Shown in pieces: positions 24,701-37,250 of a stretch of 64,000 nucleotides of DNA. A program made the position numbers and the translations under genes. The notes under the pieces are model-generated. The model ran no database searches, was not told the DNA's origin, and worked only from the letters and a program-made list of their open reading frames with translations. The stretch is taken from NCBI RefSeq assembly GCF_011397635.1, contig NC_064771.1, positions 16,059,379 to 16,123,378 of the forward strand, given 5' to 3'. This DNA is from Epinephelus fuscoguttatus. Taxonomy: Eukaryota > Chordata > Actinopteri > Perciformes > Serranidae. Each line of letters opens with the position of its first letter. Position 1 is the first letter of the stretch.

Positions 24701-27700
24701 TGTGTTCTTGTGATTTAATTTAAATCTGAAAGCACCTACCTTGACTTTCCTGCCCCTCTTGCCTTCTCCTTTCTTGAGATCAGCCTTCCTGTTAGCTTCA
24801 GCTTTCATGGTGCTGGTGACACGTGGGACGACGCGGCGACCCTGTGGTGTGGGCAGAGTCTCTTCCTTCACCTTCACTGCTTTGCCTCTTCCAGCCCCCT
24901 TTTTAACAATGGGCATGCTGGCATTCTCCTTCTCTTTGGCCTCAATGTTCTGAGGAACAAGATTGAAAGATTACTCAGGAGGGGAAAGTGTGACAGGGCT
25001 TGAATCAGTGCGTGCATGCTCATGTGACTGGCAATATGAGGTGGATGTACAGATAAAGTGTAGACAGATGGAGAGCCAATACCTCCAGTTCCTCGCAGAA
25101 AGCAGCGAGGTCTTCCTTCCACAGGTCGGCTGGAGACTTCTTCTTCAGCGTGTTCAGCTCTGTCATCTATAAAACAGCAATTGGGTCACGAATGAGCAAC
25201 TTTTACACAAGATAAACCAACCAATAAAATTGCAGGATAGCTAAACATCACACCTTAGTATCCCTCTGCTTGCACAGCTCATCTTTCTTCTCTTTGGTCA
25301 AGTACCACATGGGCATGCTCAGCAGGTAGTTGTAGTCTGGCCCGCTGGTGTCCTTCTCCGTTTCGTCCTCTTCCTCTTCCTCTACCACCTCTTCTTCCTG
25401 GTTCTAAGAGCATTAACACAAATATATAATTTTGAATGCGCAGATGAAGGCAGGTTATCTAGCACTCCTCGTGAATGTAATTGAAAGCCACGTGATTCAA
25501 AGCATCCCACCTTCTCTTGAGCCTCTTTCCAAGCCTTGACTGGGTCAGAGTCGTAGCCCATCTGCTGCAGCATGCGAATCAGTTCCTTCTTTGGCTTGTT
25601 CTCTACAAGCAGATGAACAGTGTTAATACTTTTGATCAAGGAAAATCTAGGTCTGCACAATTATGGCTTAAATGGTCATCTAAATTATGACTGCCATAAA
25701 TATTTCAACTTCAGAGGCTGTTCCAAATGAGTTATTATTCAACATCTAATTTAAGGCAACATCTAATTTAAGGCTAGTATATCACTAATTTATAGTGGAC
25801 AGTAATGTAAAAATAAGAACTACTTATATTTCTTGTTTGTGTGTCTTTCAAATCAAGCTGTAGCAGTGTATGTTTTAAACAAAAATTAAAACAAGCTACT
25901 GACCAATGACCAAGGTGCCCTGGATTTTCTCCAGGATGAAGCGGGCCTGATTGGTGAGTTTAGCACTCTCTGCCCCCAGCATGCCGACCAACCAGTCCTT
26001 TCTCAGCATGTAGTACTTCATTCTCAACTCAAAGAAGTCTTTGAGAATATCCTGCACAGACTCATACTTCTTCAGGCTGCCCACATGGTCAAACAGAACC
26101 TAAAAAACAAAAGGAAGCAGGTGGAGATTTTACAGTTAGGTACAAGAATACTTGAGCTGCTGTCAGTCTCTGAAACATTAGATATGTGCCTAAGTGTGGC
26201 AGCAGTTACCATAGAGTTGCAGGTGAGCGCGGTCTGTAGTTTGAAGACTTTGTGGAGACCAGCAGCCTCTGCTTCACTCAGCTTCTCTGCTGTCATCTTA
26301 ATCACAAAGCGCACAGTGGTGTCGGTGTGGTATTCCTTGTAGTCTGTGATCAGAGGAGGGGCCTTCTCTGTGCCATTCAACATTGGCTCCAGCACATTCT
26401 CCTTGTAGGCCTAGACCACAGGGAATGGTGGGAAATCACATATAGAGGCAATTAAAATGAACGTACTTAAAATGAATGATGGAGCATCCTGAACATTTCC
26501 CTAATAGGAAGGATAAAGCTTTAGTGACTAACCTGCGTCCAGGTTTTGACTGGCAATTCAGAGATCTCAATGGTGGTTGAATCAATGATGGCCACTTCTC
26601 CACTGTTGATGTATTGGTTGTCCATCACCTGCTCAATTGTGCCTTTGAAGCCTTTGTAGTTTGGAAGCTATAAGAAAAGCATAACATCCTCATCATCTGA
26701 TTTGTAACCCAGAGGAAATAAAATCTCAGAAAGAGCAACAGCCATTTCTTGTCCTCACCATTGGCAGAGGCTCATCACCGTTGAGCATGCGGTGGATGTT
26801 GCTGACGATCTCTCGGATGTCGTAGTTGGGGAGCTTGCTGGCCCAGCCTGTGCCAATACCTTCGGAGCCGTTCACCAGCACAATGGGGATGATGGGCATG
26901 TACCACTCCGGCTCTACGCGCTGGTTGTCATCATAGTTGTACTTGAGCAGGTTGTCGTCCACAGATGGGAAAACAAGGCGTGCCAGGGGGCTGGAAGGAA
27001 AGAAAGTTGGGAGAGTTTTTGAGTTAATCACTGACTCAGTTAACCATGAAATTAATTCCCCCCACATTCTCAAATGTGCGAGGGAGGTCTGTGGCTTCAC
27101 ATTATTTGTAGTTTGTAGGGCTGCTGACCTGAGCATGGTGAAGATGTATCGAGGGCTGGCAGAGTCCTTGCCACCATGCAACCTGGTTCCAAACTGACCC
27201 AGAGGCTGCAACAGGTTCAAGTTGTTGCTTCCCACAAAGTTCTGGGCCAAACCAACAATGGTCATCATCAGAGAGACCTGAAAAATTAAGAGAGATAAAG
27301 AGATTACATCAACAGTATAATTAAAAACACTTCATATAGCTAGCATTGCTCACCAGGATGAGTCGGCCTAGTATTAATTTGATGAGGATGTTTTGCATTA
27401 AGTCCCAAAAAATTAATCTTACCTCTCCATGGTGGTAGGCTGACATCTCAGCCACCGAGCCGGCCAACTGGGCCACCTTCACCTCCCGCTTGTCATTCCT
27501 CTTGAAGCAACAGTACAGCACCTTCCTCTGGCCTGGTTTCATACCTGATGTACACACACATGCAGATACACTTTAAACCAGTCTCACACCTATCAGTGTT
27601 TCGTAAAGATTTACAAACGTGTTCTTGATGATCAAAATAATTTCACGCACCATCCACCAGGCAGGGGATTGACCTCTCATTGTCAGAGTTGGAGAAAAGG

Positions 27701-30700
27701 ACCAGCTCCTTGTTGACAAAGTCATTGTACGAAAGGGATTTGGTGGTCTGACCGTACAGGTACTCCTGTGAAGAGACAGCAAGAGATGCGATGAAACTAC
27801 ACACACAACACTAATAGAGCACATAAAGGTCACCGACTGTTGCTGACATTACCTCAGGCAGGTTGTGAGCCTTGCGCTGGCGCCTGTTGTTCATGAAGTT
27901 GGTCAGCCACTCTTTACGCTCTTCCACTTTCTTCTTGCTAAAGGCCTAGGCAAAACAAAAAAGTCAGGAGGTTGGATTAAACCTAAAAGGCACCCTGTAA
28001 TGAATTTACAAATGAAATTCAATGTCAATTCAAAGGCTAAATTAAAGTTGACATGATCCTTTCTAGGGTGTACTATACATTCCATTGGCCAATAAATGAG
28101 CAAAACAAATGGTTAACATCTTACAAGGGTGATAGCTTCATCATCTTCAGGTCCAGAGTACTTGAATGGGATACGGTGTTTCTGCATATCAGAGAAGTAC
28201 TCCTTTGCTTCTTGCGATGTGCTGGTTCCCAAACCTGGATGGACGAAGGCCACAAAGAAAGAGAAGCGATTAGATAGAACATTTTAATGACACACAAGAC
28301 CATCACCATGACATTGGCCAGGTATGAAGGGTTGCTTACTCGTACTCTTTTACTACCACACAGGGGTTTTGTAACAAACCTTTGTAGTATTTTATTTTCC
28401 AAGATTTGAAGTTGGGCTGGTTTTCCTTCCACTCGTTGAATTCAGGGATACTGTAGAAAGACAGCTGAGTTTTCTTGTGAGATGCCTAAAGAGAGGGAAA
28501 TAATAGACAACTGCAATCACTTGTCTTCTCATCATGTCACTTAAATGGTTAACATGTTTGACGACTAAATGGTAAAATAAGGATAGACTATGATCCCTAT
28601 CAAAAAGGATTCAAGACAGTGTTCTGTGCTTTCGACAGCAGGTGGCATTGTTGTTACAAATTTAAGGAGACTACTAAGAAAGTCTGAATCTATCAGGACT
28701 AAAAATCACCTTAGTCTCACACTGTATGCTCTATCCTAAAATTACTTAGCTACTTTCATAATCAATAAAATCCTGTAGCTGCAGAGTGAGACTTCATACC
28801 TTGATGATGGGGGTGATGAACTCTTCCAGGAAGTTGTGTCGCAGCAGTGATGGCCAGTTATGGTGGATGAAGTTGATCAGAAGGCCCTTAATGTGGGAGC
28901 CGTCTTGATCCTGTCACAATCACAGGAAGACAGTAGAGTCGAGTCATATTAATGTCAATCAGTAAAGATCAATATTAATACCTCTCGAAGTTTGAAATGA
29001 TTAACACAAATTGGAAACACTAAAAAAGAAAAGCAGATGTCTAAGATGAGAATAAAGATCAAATGCAACTGCTGGCGCACCTGATCTGTCATGATCATGA
29101 TCTTGCCATAACGCAGGGTCTTGAGGGATTCTGGGTCACTGTAGTTCTTCTTGTACTGAAGGCCGAGGATCTTGATGATGTTGTTGATTTCAGCATTCTC
29201 CATGATCTGATGAAAACCGCACAATTTTCACTCTTAGCTGTTTGCTGGACTGCATTACAGACAGATGATGCTCATGGTTTTCTCTGATTGAACCAATTGC
29301 TCTAAGACACTATTGATGCATCAGTGTCCATCCAAGGTAAAAACACAGATCTATCTATATGATTTGTAAGAAACATGCTGCCATATAATGACTGGCTGCT
29401 AGGCCTAACCTGTTTGAGTGAGGCCTCCCGAACATTGAGCATTTTTCCCCTGAGAGGGAAGACGCCATAGCGGTCCCTGCCGACCACTCCCAGCCCAGAC
29501 ACAGCAAGAGTCTTGGCCGAGTCTCCCTCAGTGAGGATCAGTGTGCAGCCGATGGAGTTCTTCCCACCTGCCAGAGAGCATGGTTAACGCAGGACAATGG
29601 CAGCTCATGTGCTTCCTTGTGAGGCTAGACTGTCTTATAAAAGACAGAAAATGGTGTGGTGTACAATACCTGCATCGTTGGCATCATCCAGTTTGGGCAC
29701 TCCTTTGATTTTTGTGTGTTTAACACTTGAGCATTTCTTGTTGAGCTGGGTCTGAGCCTTGAACTTCACCCAGTTCATGATACTTTCCACAATCCCACAG
29801 GATGTAGCCTATGGAACAGAGAATGAAGGAATTAGAGATACTGGAATAATTTCACTTCTGAGGGTAACAAGGCAATGCCAGTGGTTCTTCATTCACACCT
29901 GCTTAATGAACTTGTCACTGAGAGGACAAGTTGATCCAAAGCTCTTCTGCTGCAGAGTCATGTTCTCTTTGGTCTGAGAGTCAAAGGTGGGGTTCTCAAC
30001 CAGGCAATTGACAAACACCCACAGGTGGTTCTTCACCTGGATGGAGAGAAAACAGAGTATACTCACTATATGTTACACAATTTCAGCTTCATATAAAACC
30101 CTTCTATGGTCAGAGTTCAAAATGACTGTACCTGGAAAGGCTTGACAGCCACCCCAGCTTTATTCTTCTTCTTTACCACTTCAATGAGCTTGCCAACCAC
30201 CTGGTCGGCCACGTAGTCAATGTGCCTCCCTCCCTGAGGTTGAGAGGACAAACACAAGATCCCATTTACAGAATAAATGACATACGTCTTAATCATAGTG
30301 ACACAAAGTGGCTGGGAGAGCAGCCAAACTTGTACTTAGCTGCCAAAGGACCCTGGTCGACTAGTTCAGTCAGCCTTAAAATGCTTCATAGCTGCTCTAC
30401 GATGTTAATTCAAACAGGGCTGACAAATTAAATTAAAATTGGTGCTCAGTATTCCAACAGTCTACTTAAAAATATTAAATTATTGGTTTGACATTGAGGT
30501 CACAACCCTCACACTCAATCACTCCATTACATGTAAGATAAATGCACTTCGAAAGACCTGATACACTGTGACATTACCTTGGTCGTGGCGATGCTGTTGA
30601 CAAAGCTGACTTGCTGGAAACCTTTCTCACTCATGGTGAGGCAGACCTCCCAGCGCTCGTTGACAATCTCGTGGACCACAGTGAGGGCACTGCCAAGCTC

Positions 30701-33700
30701 GTCCACCTTGTCCTTTACATACATGTCCACATAGCTACGGAAACCTGTAATCTGGAGTACAAGAGTGGTCTTAGTCTTGATCAGAAAATTAAACCCCTAC
30801 AGGTTTATGCAATGATCTGGAAAATCATTAAAAGTAAGTATTGCAGTTTAAGATGTAAAAATGCTTTGAGAAATGGCATGATATGTAGCCGCCTGAAAGC
30901 TAAAAACAAAAAAACCTCTCTCTTTGTCTTTACATTTTTTTGATAATGTTAAGAGTTAATGTTGAATCTACCTAATTAATCAAATCTGAAAGGACATGTA
31001 ATTAATCATAATCAAAAGGATAAATAAAACCCCAGAGCTTTAATCGCTTGTTGATTAATCAATAAGTCGATCAAAACAAAAATGAATCACCAATTATTTT
31101 GATAATCACTGAATTGTTTCGGTCATTTTTTGAGGAAAAATGTCAAACATTTGCTGGTTCTAGCTTCTTAAATGTGAGAATTGTGACGCTTTTCTTTGTC
31201 ATTTATGATAGTAAATAAAGAGTTCATGGGTTCTGAATTGTAACTGAGGATGTCGCTTTGGGTTCTGGGAAATTTTTATGAGCATTTTTCAGTTTTTTTT
31301 TAATTCTAATGGACTAAAGAATTAATCATGAAAATAACTGGCAGATTAGTCGTTAATGAAAATAATCCAGAGTTGCAACCCTGTTAAACCAATTCATACT
31401 CAAGTCAGAGACTGTTGGTAGATGGCAAAGAAAAACAGCATGGTAACTTACTGGCAGCTTCTTGCCGTTGAAGTACACACGGACACCTTTGGTGGATCCA
31501 GCAATGTCATATGCCCTCCTGGTCATCAGAGCCACCGTGTCTTTGTCCAGGATGGTCATTTTAAACTTGACGAGGTCCGGCTTGAAGGTGATGCAGGTGT
31601 ATTCCTCTCCGTCAAAGGATTTGATGTTACTATCACCTGCCCTGCCCATGTTGTCATACCAAGTCTGTGAAGAACATGGACACACTGTAAAGTCACATTT
31701 CTCTCTTACAAGTTACAGTGACTACAAAGAAGCAAATGTGCTTCAGCCTTCCTCCTACCTGCTTGAAGGTCTTCTTTGATTCTTTACAGGCAGTCTCTAC
31801 AGTGAACTTTGTGCTAAAGATGTTGCAAAGCTTAGCACCATATCCATTGCGTCCACCTAAGGAACAAGTATCAGTATGATGTGGGTTAGGATATGAGAAA
31901 AGTAACGACCTACTGATTTAACATGAAACATGGCTGTAGCTTGTTTAAACAAAACCCAAACTGTGGCTTTAGGTTACATAGCTGATGACAACCTTGGTTT
32001 TACATTCATAGTTTGCCATTTCTCCATTATGATGAAATATTTTTTTCAGGAGAGGGGTGTGTGTAATCTCTACTCTTACGAATGAAATTATTCATTATGT
32101 TTTTGTTAATCCTTTAAACAGGTATTTTGGGGTTGTTTACTGTAATATTTACTAACGACACTACAGTTAAAGAGGTTTTGTTTAAAACATTTCTGATCAT
32201 TTAACTGCACATGTTGTTCATGCTGTTGGACTCTATGGTGAAGTTGTGTCAAGCACTGTCATCCCATGCCTAAATCTCTATAATTTCATTGGTGAAAAAA
32301 ATCTTATTGTAACCAGAAACCAATAAAAGCCAGGTTGTTCAATTTACTTTTCTGCACTATAACCAAAACAAATGAGTCTTTGGAGTCCTATCATCAGTCT
32401 CACCAGTGACTTTCTTCTGGTCATCATTGTAGTTACTGGAGGTAAGGAGCTGTCCAAAGATGAGAGCAGGCACATAGACCTTCTCCACCTTGTGCTCCAC
32501 CACAGGAATACCCTTCCCATTATTCCACACGCTGATGGTGTTGTTTTCACTGAAAGGAAAAAAAAACAACAGACACCCACATTTCATCATGTGCTTCTGT
32601 GATACCAAGGAAATCAGTTGAGCTGGATATGAGCTGGGGATATTTGACAACTTACAAGCAAAGGGACACTGTGGTAGGGTTTTAAGCTATTTTGAGATGT
32701 TTCTTGGTGGTGCAGTATTATATATTACTCACACATCAATGTTGATCTTGATACAGTTCATGTTCTTATCCCTCTGCTTATTGTCAGCTGCATTTACTGT
32801 AGAGAGAATAAAAAAACAAATTGCTTCATTATAGCAGATATGCTATTTTGTTTATTTACATTATACAACATTTAGAATTATAAGAGTTACATACTCACCA
32901 AGGATCTCATCAAAAATCTTGTAAAGCCCAGGCACAAATGTCACATCACGGCAGTTCAGTCCTTCATCCTCATCATACACCCACATTTGCTACGGAAAGA
33001 AGTCAACTGGTGACTACAAAGATCCAGCATAAATTTGTATAATGTGAGCCATCAATGCTCTGTCAACACCCTGCAACTCAGCAGTGGGAGCAAAATTCTT
33101 CAGGAAATATCTAAAATAGTGCAATCTTACATCATCTCCTGTGAGATTTACCCAAGGACTTGGATCAATAAAGGGTTTATTAGAGAAGCCATCAATTTCA
33201 AAGACACAGACATTTCTGTGTGACCTCTTACTTGGGTGACAGGCTCTACAGAGCCTATGTAGGAGTCTGGTCGGAGCAAAATGTGCTCCAACTGTGTCTT
33301 CTTCTGATAGATCCTCTCCACTGACAGCCGCTTCGGATCTTTCTTCGTCTTCTCCACCGGCTTGTTTTCAAAGAGGGACTGGTGAGAATGACACAGAGTT
33401 ATCTTTGATGTGGATTTTCTTGCACTGCAGTCAGACTGCAGCAGGAGTTTTATTTGTGTTACAAGTAATGACATGCAATGGCCAACAACATCTGCAATGA
33501 CAATCAGCTCCACATTGTTGTCATTGTTTTAATATCTAGTTTGCATGGAGACAGAACAAAACCTGGGACAATTTGGTGACCATAAATACACACTACTAAA
33601 AATGTCACTCATCGGTGCACAGTCTACAACACACACCCCTGAATGTTGCTGGAATCTGATTTAACTGTGATGTTCAATGACACTTCAGAAGGGCAGATGT

Positions 33701-34379
33701 TTGAACCGGGGTTTACTGGTTGCAGACACAAGTGGCACATGTAGTCCACACATTGTACCTTTCACGTTAAGTTCCTCCCCTAACGTAAAGTCACAATACC
33801 ACCAGCCAAGTTATACTTTTGTCTAACGTTACTTACACACAGTTTAACGTTGGATAAACGTAACTGCACATGGTAACGTCACATTTCGAATCGACCTCGC
33901 AGGAGTGCTCACAAACAATTACCGTTAAGCTAACTGCAACATTAGCGTTAGTTAAACTGCTAAAGAAAAGCAACAGCTTACAGCTTGTGCTTTAAGACGT
34001 TAGCGTTTACTGCAACATTACATTAGCTAAAAGCTAAATAACGTTAGCTTATTGGTATTGTTATGGACCCGACATGGTTCCTTAAAAATGTAATGGCCTA
34101 CATCACATTTGGCGTCTTGCCAGGTGTCTGGGAGGAGAGTTATTGCGTTAGCACATCAAACATCTCATTTCCTAACGTGTGCGTTAACGACAATTAACGT
34201 TATGTTAACATTGTACCAAACGATTTCAGCTAGCATTAGCTGTAACTGTAACCGTTGCTAAGCAGTTCCATTGCAGCCGTCATTAACAGTAACGTTAGCT
34301 GCTGGCTAGTCCACAGTAAGTTAGCATGTTAGCAGCAAATATCAACGTTTAATAAAGTTACCTTCAGTGGTTCAGCCAT
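21739..34379 (-). CDS. top2a: DNA topoisomerase II alpha
   Basis: The enzyme passes one DNA duplex through a transient double-strand break in another, using ATP, and is needed in the nucleus to untangle and condense chromosomes. Thirty-five coding exons join in phase to 4,740 nt, 1,579 residues (human: 1,531). An N-terminal GHKL ATPase follows the short leader MAEPLK, with KRLSVERIYQKKTQLEH, FDEILVNAADNK and the ATP-lid GRNGYGAK (about 157-164). The TOPRIM domain has EGDSAK (Glu457) and DQDQDG (Asp537, 539, 541), which bind Mg2+. The winged-helix domain has the active-site Arg800-Tyr801 in ASPRYIFTML; Tyr attacks DNA. After about residue 1,170 comes a charged, poorly conserved C-terminal domain rich in Lys, Ala, Pro and Ser-Asp, with a basic PIVKRKQ near 1,499-1,505, probably nuclear import, and the end LDSDSDEDF. 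Start: A at -3, G at +4. top2b is less likely given linkage to gjd3. Confidence 0.97.
31035..31382. mobile_element. hAT-type MITE in top2a intron 7
   Basis: The intron between exons 7 and 8 contains a stretch with ttgattaatcaataagtcga, gtcattttttgagg, gcttcttaaatgtgag and a terminus ending gagttgcaaccc. I recognise this wording as a widespread teleost non-autonomous element of the hAT type. It encodes nothing and lies well clear of both splice sites. Confidence 0.6.
33379..34361 (-). other. top2a intron 1, rich in TAACGTTA-type motifs
   Basis: This 983-bp first intron carries an unusual density of the words taacgt, acgtta and cgttag, many as the palindrome taacgtta or part of it. The cluster is concentrated in 33,770-34,360, immediately beside the first coding exon. 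No coding sequence is present. Confidence 0.6.
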
Positions 34380-34429
34380 TCTTCTTGTATTGGCTGCTAA
34401 CCCCTAGTGCTAGTAACAGTTTCTGACTA

Positions 34430-34720
34430 CGTTTATTACTAACCAACTCCCACCTAACTCCCAAAACTAACTTCTGCCCGACTGCACTAAACGCTGAGTG
34501 ATTCAAAGCCCCGCTTCGAAAATTTGAAACTTGGAGGAAACCTCTCCCGCGTGCTACATTGGCCAACCAAAGAAAAGGACTAATGACGTTTCCCTCCAAT
34601 GAGGAGCGCTTACTCTGCGTTTTAAAGTAAACAACCAATCACCGACGTCTACCTAGCTATGAGCCCGCCCACGTTTTGTCTCACGGCCAATCAGCTTCCC
34701 AAAATAGAAAGAAACGGAAA
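34430..34720 (-). promoter_or_regulatory. top2a promoter with inverted CCAAT boxes
   Basis: Three CCAAT words lie on the plus strand at 34,596-34,600, 34,635-34,639 and 34,687-34,691, so they are inverted relative to top2a. One more is direct (attgg on the plus strand, 34,558-34,562). Mammalian TOP2A promoters are known for multiple inverted CCAAT boxes bound by NF-Y, which drive G2/M expression. A TTTGAA word in the coding-strand sense at 34,502-34,507 resembles the cell-cycle homology region used with such boxes by DREAM/MuvB complexes. No TATA box is evident. The transcription start is probably within 34,400-34,530 but is not determined. Confidence 0.7.
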
Positions 34721-37082
34721 AGGTCCTTGAATATAAATCTGCAGAAGTTTATTTATGATTGACCACAGTATTAGACACAGTAATGCTTAAAAAAGCGGAA
34801 AAAAACAATTTGTCAGTGTTCCTCACAAAAACATTAAATTTTATTGTGATTTGGCAATAACTGGTCAATGTGAAAAAATACACAACATTTGTTTTAACAC
34901 CTGAATGATAATTAATGACTGATACAGTGATTTGTCATGGTTCATAGATACCACATACCATACATGTTATGATTAAACTACAATAAATATGCCAGCACCA
35001 AAAGTGAGCTGAAACAATACTGTTGGTCTATCAATGGGAATTACCTCACAAAAAATCATCAGTACATGCCCATACACATGCACAGCTAATATTTCATATA
35101 TAGAGTAGTCTCTGAGTAGTGTCTATATTACCAGTGATGTGCTCTTTATTATTTTGGCTGTACTGCAGCTCACTGGAAGCAAAGACCGTGAGATTAGAGT
35201 GCTGACTTTGAGCTTTAAAGGTGTTTGGAGATGATTATTGGGTGAGCAGTGTCAGAATCATAGCCCATATACCCTTGGGGGATATGTGTAAAAAGGGCTA
35301 CAATTTCCCCACACTTCATTGGATATTGATGTGAACACCATTAAACCAGAAAGTCAGCACTGCAGCCTCATACGCATTGTCTCATTTGTAAGCTTTTGGC
35401 GATATCTGAAGTGAAACAATTTTTGGTTAGGCATCAAATTATTGCTCAGATTGTGCGCTTTAGTAATAAGTCCATCCGTACAATTTATTCTGCTCTATAA
35501 TAGTGTATGCATCTGACTTAATAAGTGACCACATAGGCCTGTCTGTACAGCTACTGTATGTTACTTTTAAAGCTTTACCATATTCTTTGAAGCCTAATAT
35601 GCTCTAATCCTGCAGGCTTTACAGGGATCAGAGAAACCATGATATTCACAACTGCATAATGACATTCAGGATTCACAGAGCTAAGAGAAGCTGCAGTATT
35701 CAACATCTGTGTACACTCCACCTTATTTACATCTCGTCTTGGGGCTTCACCTGCAAAGCTGGCAAATAATTCAACACCTCTCCGATAAATTCAAGTGTTC
35801 GTCAGCCATCGAGAGGCTTGTATCAGCCAATGTACAGCAGGTGACAGCTGCTTCCCACACACAGGAGGAATATGTTTAGTACTAGAGGTGTAAATCTTTA
35901 ATGGACGTACAATAACAAGGAAATAGTAGGCTCCAAATGCATCACTTTTGATTCATCAGAAAGTCAACAGTAGTTACTGGCACAGGGATAGAGATAAGGA
36001 TGGTTCAGACAGACAAACACACGCCACTGCTGAAAAAACTCCATTTATGTGTACCTTTTGGTCACTTGGTGTACAAACCATTACTGTCTTTTCGAATGCA
36101 CAAATGTACAAAAATGACTTGCAAGAAAGGGTTTTCTGAGAGTGCAGTGTTCCCTTTTCCCAAAGTGTTCAGTTTCAATTTGTCTCATTTATCAATTTTC
36201 TCTCCCTCCACCTCTTTCCCTCTCTCCCTCATTTCCTCCAATCTCTCTGTCACACACGCATACACACTGTACATGATAGCTGCCTAAAAGCTATTTAGTG
36301 GTTAATGAGTTTATCTCCCCAGAAGTGTGTCGTTGTCGTACCATGATAGCCCTCGAATGATGTGTTTGTGCAGTATCACTGTGCTTTCCTTTGTGTCTGC
36401 TGATGTAAAGTGATTCAGAAGGATTTAAAAGGGCAAAACAGAGAAAAGACATGGCAAACATGGACCTTTACATTTCTGGTCCGGTGGCTATCAGTGAATG
36501 GAAATGCAGTACGCTGATTTATCTAACCATTCTACCATACTTATCTGTCTTCCTCTGCTATGTTGCCCACTCATCTGACCTTGGCATGATAATAATAGGG
36601 CTGAGGAGCTTGAGCTGTAGTCCAGCAGATTTAGTGGAGTGTATGTACACAAATACACCCACAGCAGCACACATGAATGAAGGTGCAAACGCACATTACT
36701 GTTTGATTTTGCACTGGGTATCTTCAGCTGAAAAAAAAAGATTGATCTCCTTTAAGAAATATGAAAGAATGTGCCACCTGCCCTCAACCTTTTTTATACA
36801 CAACACAAGGGGTTGGATATGCTATCTTCAAAATAGAATCTTTTTAAATCTCCTGTACCTGAAAAAGAGACAATTTAGGCTCACAATGTACTTTTTGAGC
36901 CTCTATATGTACTTTTCTCAAGAGGAATTGTGAACAGGAGCAGTATTGAGTCTTATGGAAGATTGAATTCACTGCTACCTTCAAAAAATATTCCATCACT
37001 TCATTGCAACTGTAGTCAGAAGAATGTAAGAAGAAGAACAATAACAACAAAACAAATAAGATGCAAAATCATCATTTCGAGA

Positions 37083-37250
37083 ATTATAGAGGTGCTGGGA
37101 CCTTTGGATAGAGCCTGGCTAGCTGTTTCACCTGCGTTTACTTGCTTTCAGCCTGTATGCTAAGCTAAGTGTCTACTGCCTGAAGCTTCATATTTAATTG
37201 ATTTAACAGATGTGAGAGTGGTAGCAATCTGTTTTAACTTTCAGCAAAAG
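37083..37250 (-). repeat. Right-arm fragment of the foldback repeat
   Basis: Contains tagaggtgctgggacctttg, ggctagctgtttcacctg and atgctaagctaag, the right-arm wording of the family whose fuller copies lie at 15,590 and 60,035. Confidence 0.65.

Larger units (their letters stand above)
21739..34379 (-). other. Exon map of top2a
   Basis: Coding exons, first to last: 34362-34379, 33232-33378, 32899-32989, 32733-32796, 32404-32549, 31759-31856, 31452-31664, 30578-30751, 30132-30233, 29899-30036, 29670-29808, 29410-29567, 29081-29206, 28800-28910, 28380-28485, 28125-28234, 27853-27945, 27651-27765, 27423-27544, 27129-27277, 26759-26990, 26533-26667, 26210-26410, 25904-26099, 25511-25602, 25254-25403, 25083-25166, 24740-24949, 24501-24621, 23643-23810, 23089-23263, 22951-23006, 22735-22854, 22245-22474, 21739-21888. 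Every junction is GT-AG and each phase agrees with the next exon. The human gene also has 35 exons. Exons 1-28 follow conserved protein wording and are secure; exons 29-35 encode the variable tail and rest on splice sites plus phase, so small boundary errors are possible there. Confidence 0.92.

Noticed and set aside
21739-34379. Assignment of the topoisomerase as TOP2B
   Set aside because: Linkage to a GJD3-like connexin, the short N-terminal leader and the wording around SPADLWKEDLAAF favour TOP2A; TOP2B remains a remote alternative.
36451-36933. 160-codon open frame on the plus strand
   Set aside because: AT-rich, no family wording, no supporting signals; length is compatible with chance in a 64-kb window.
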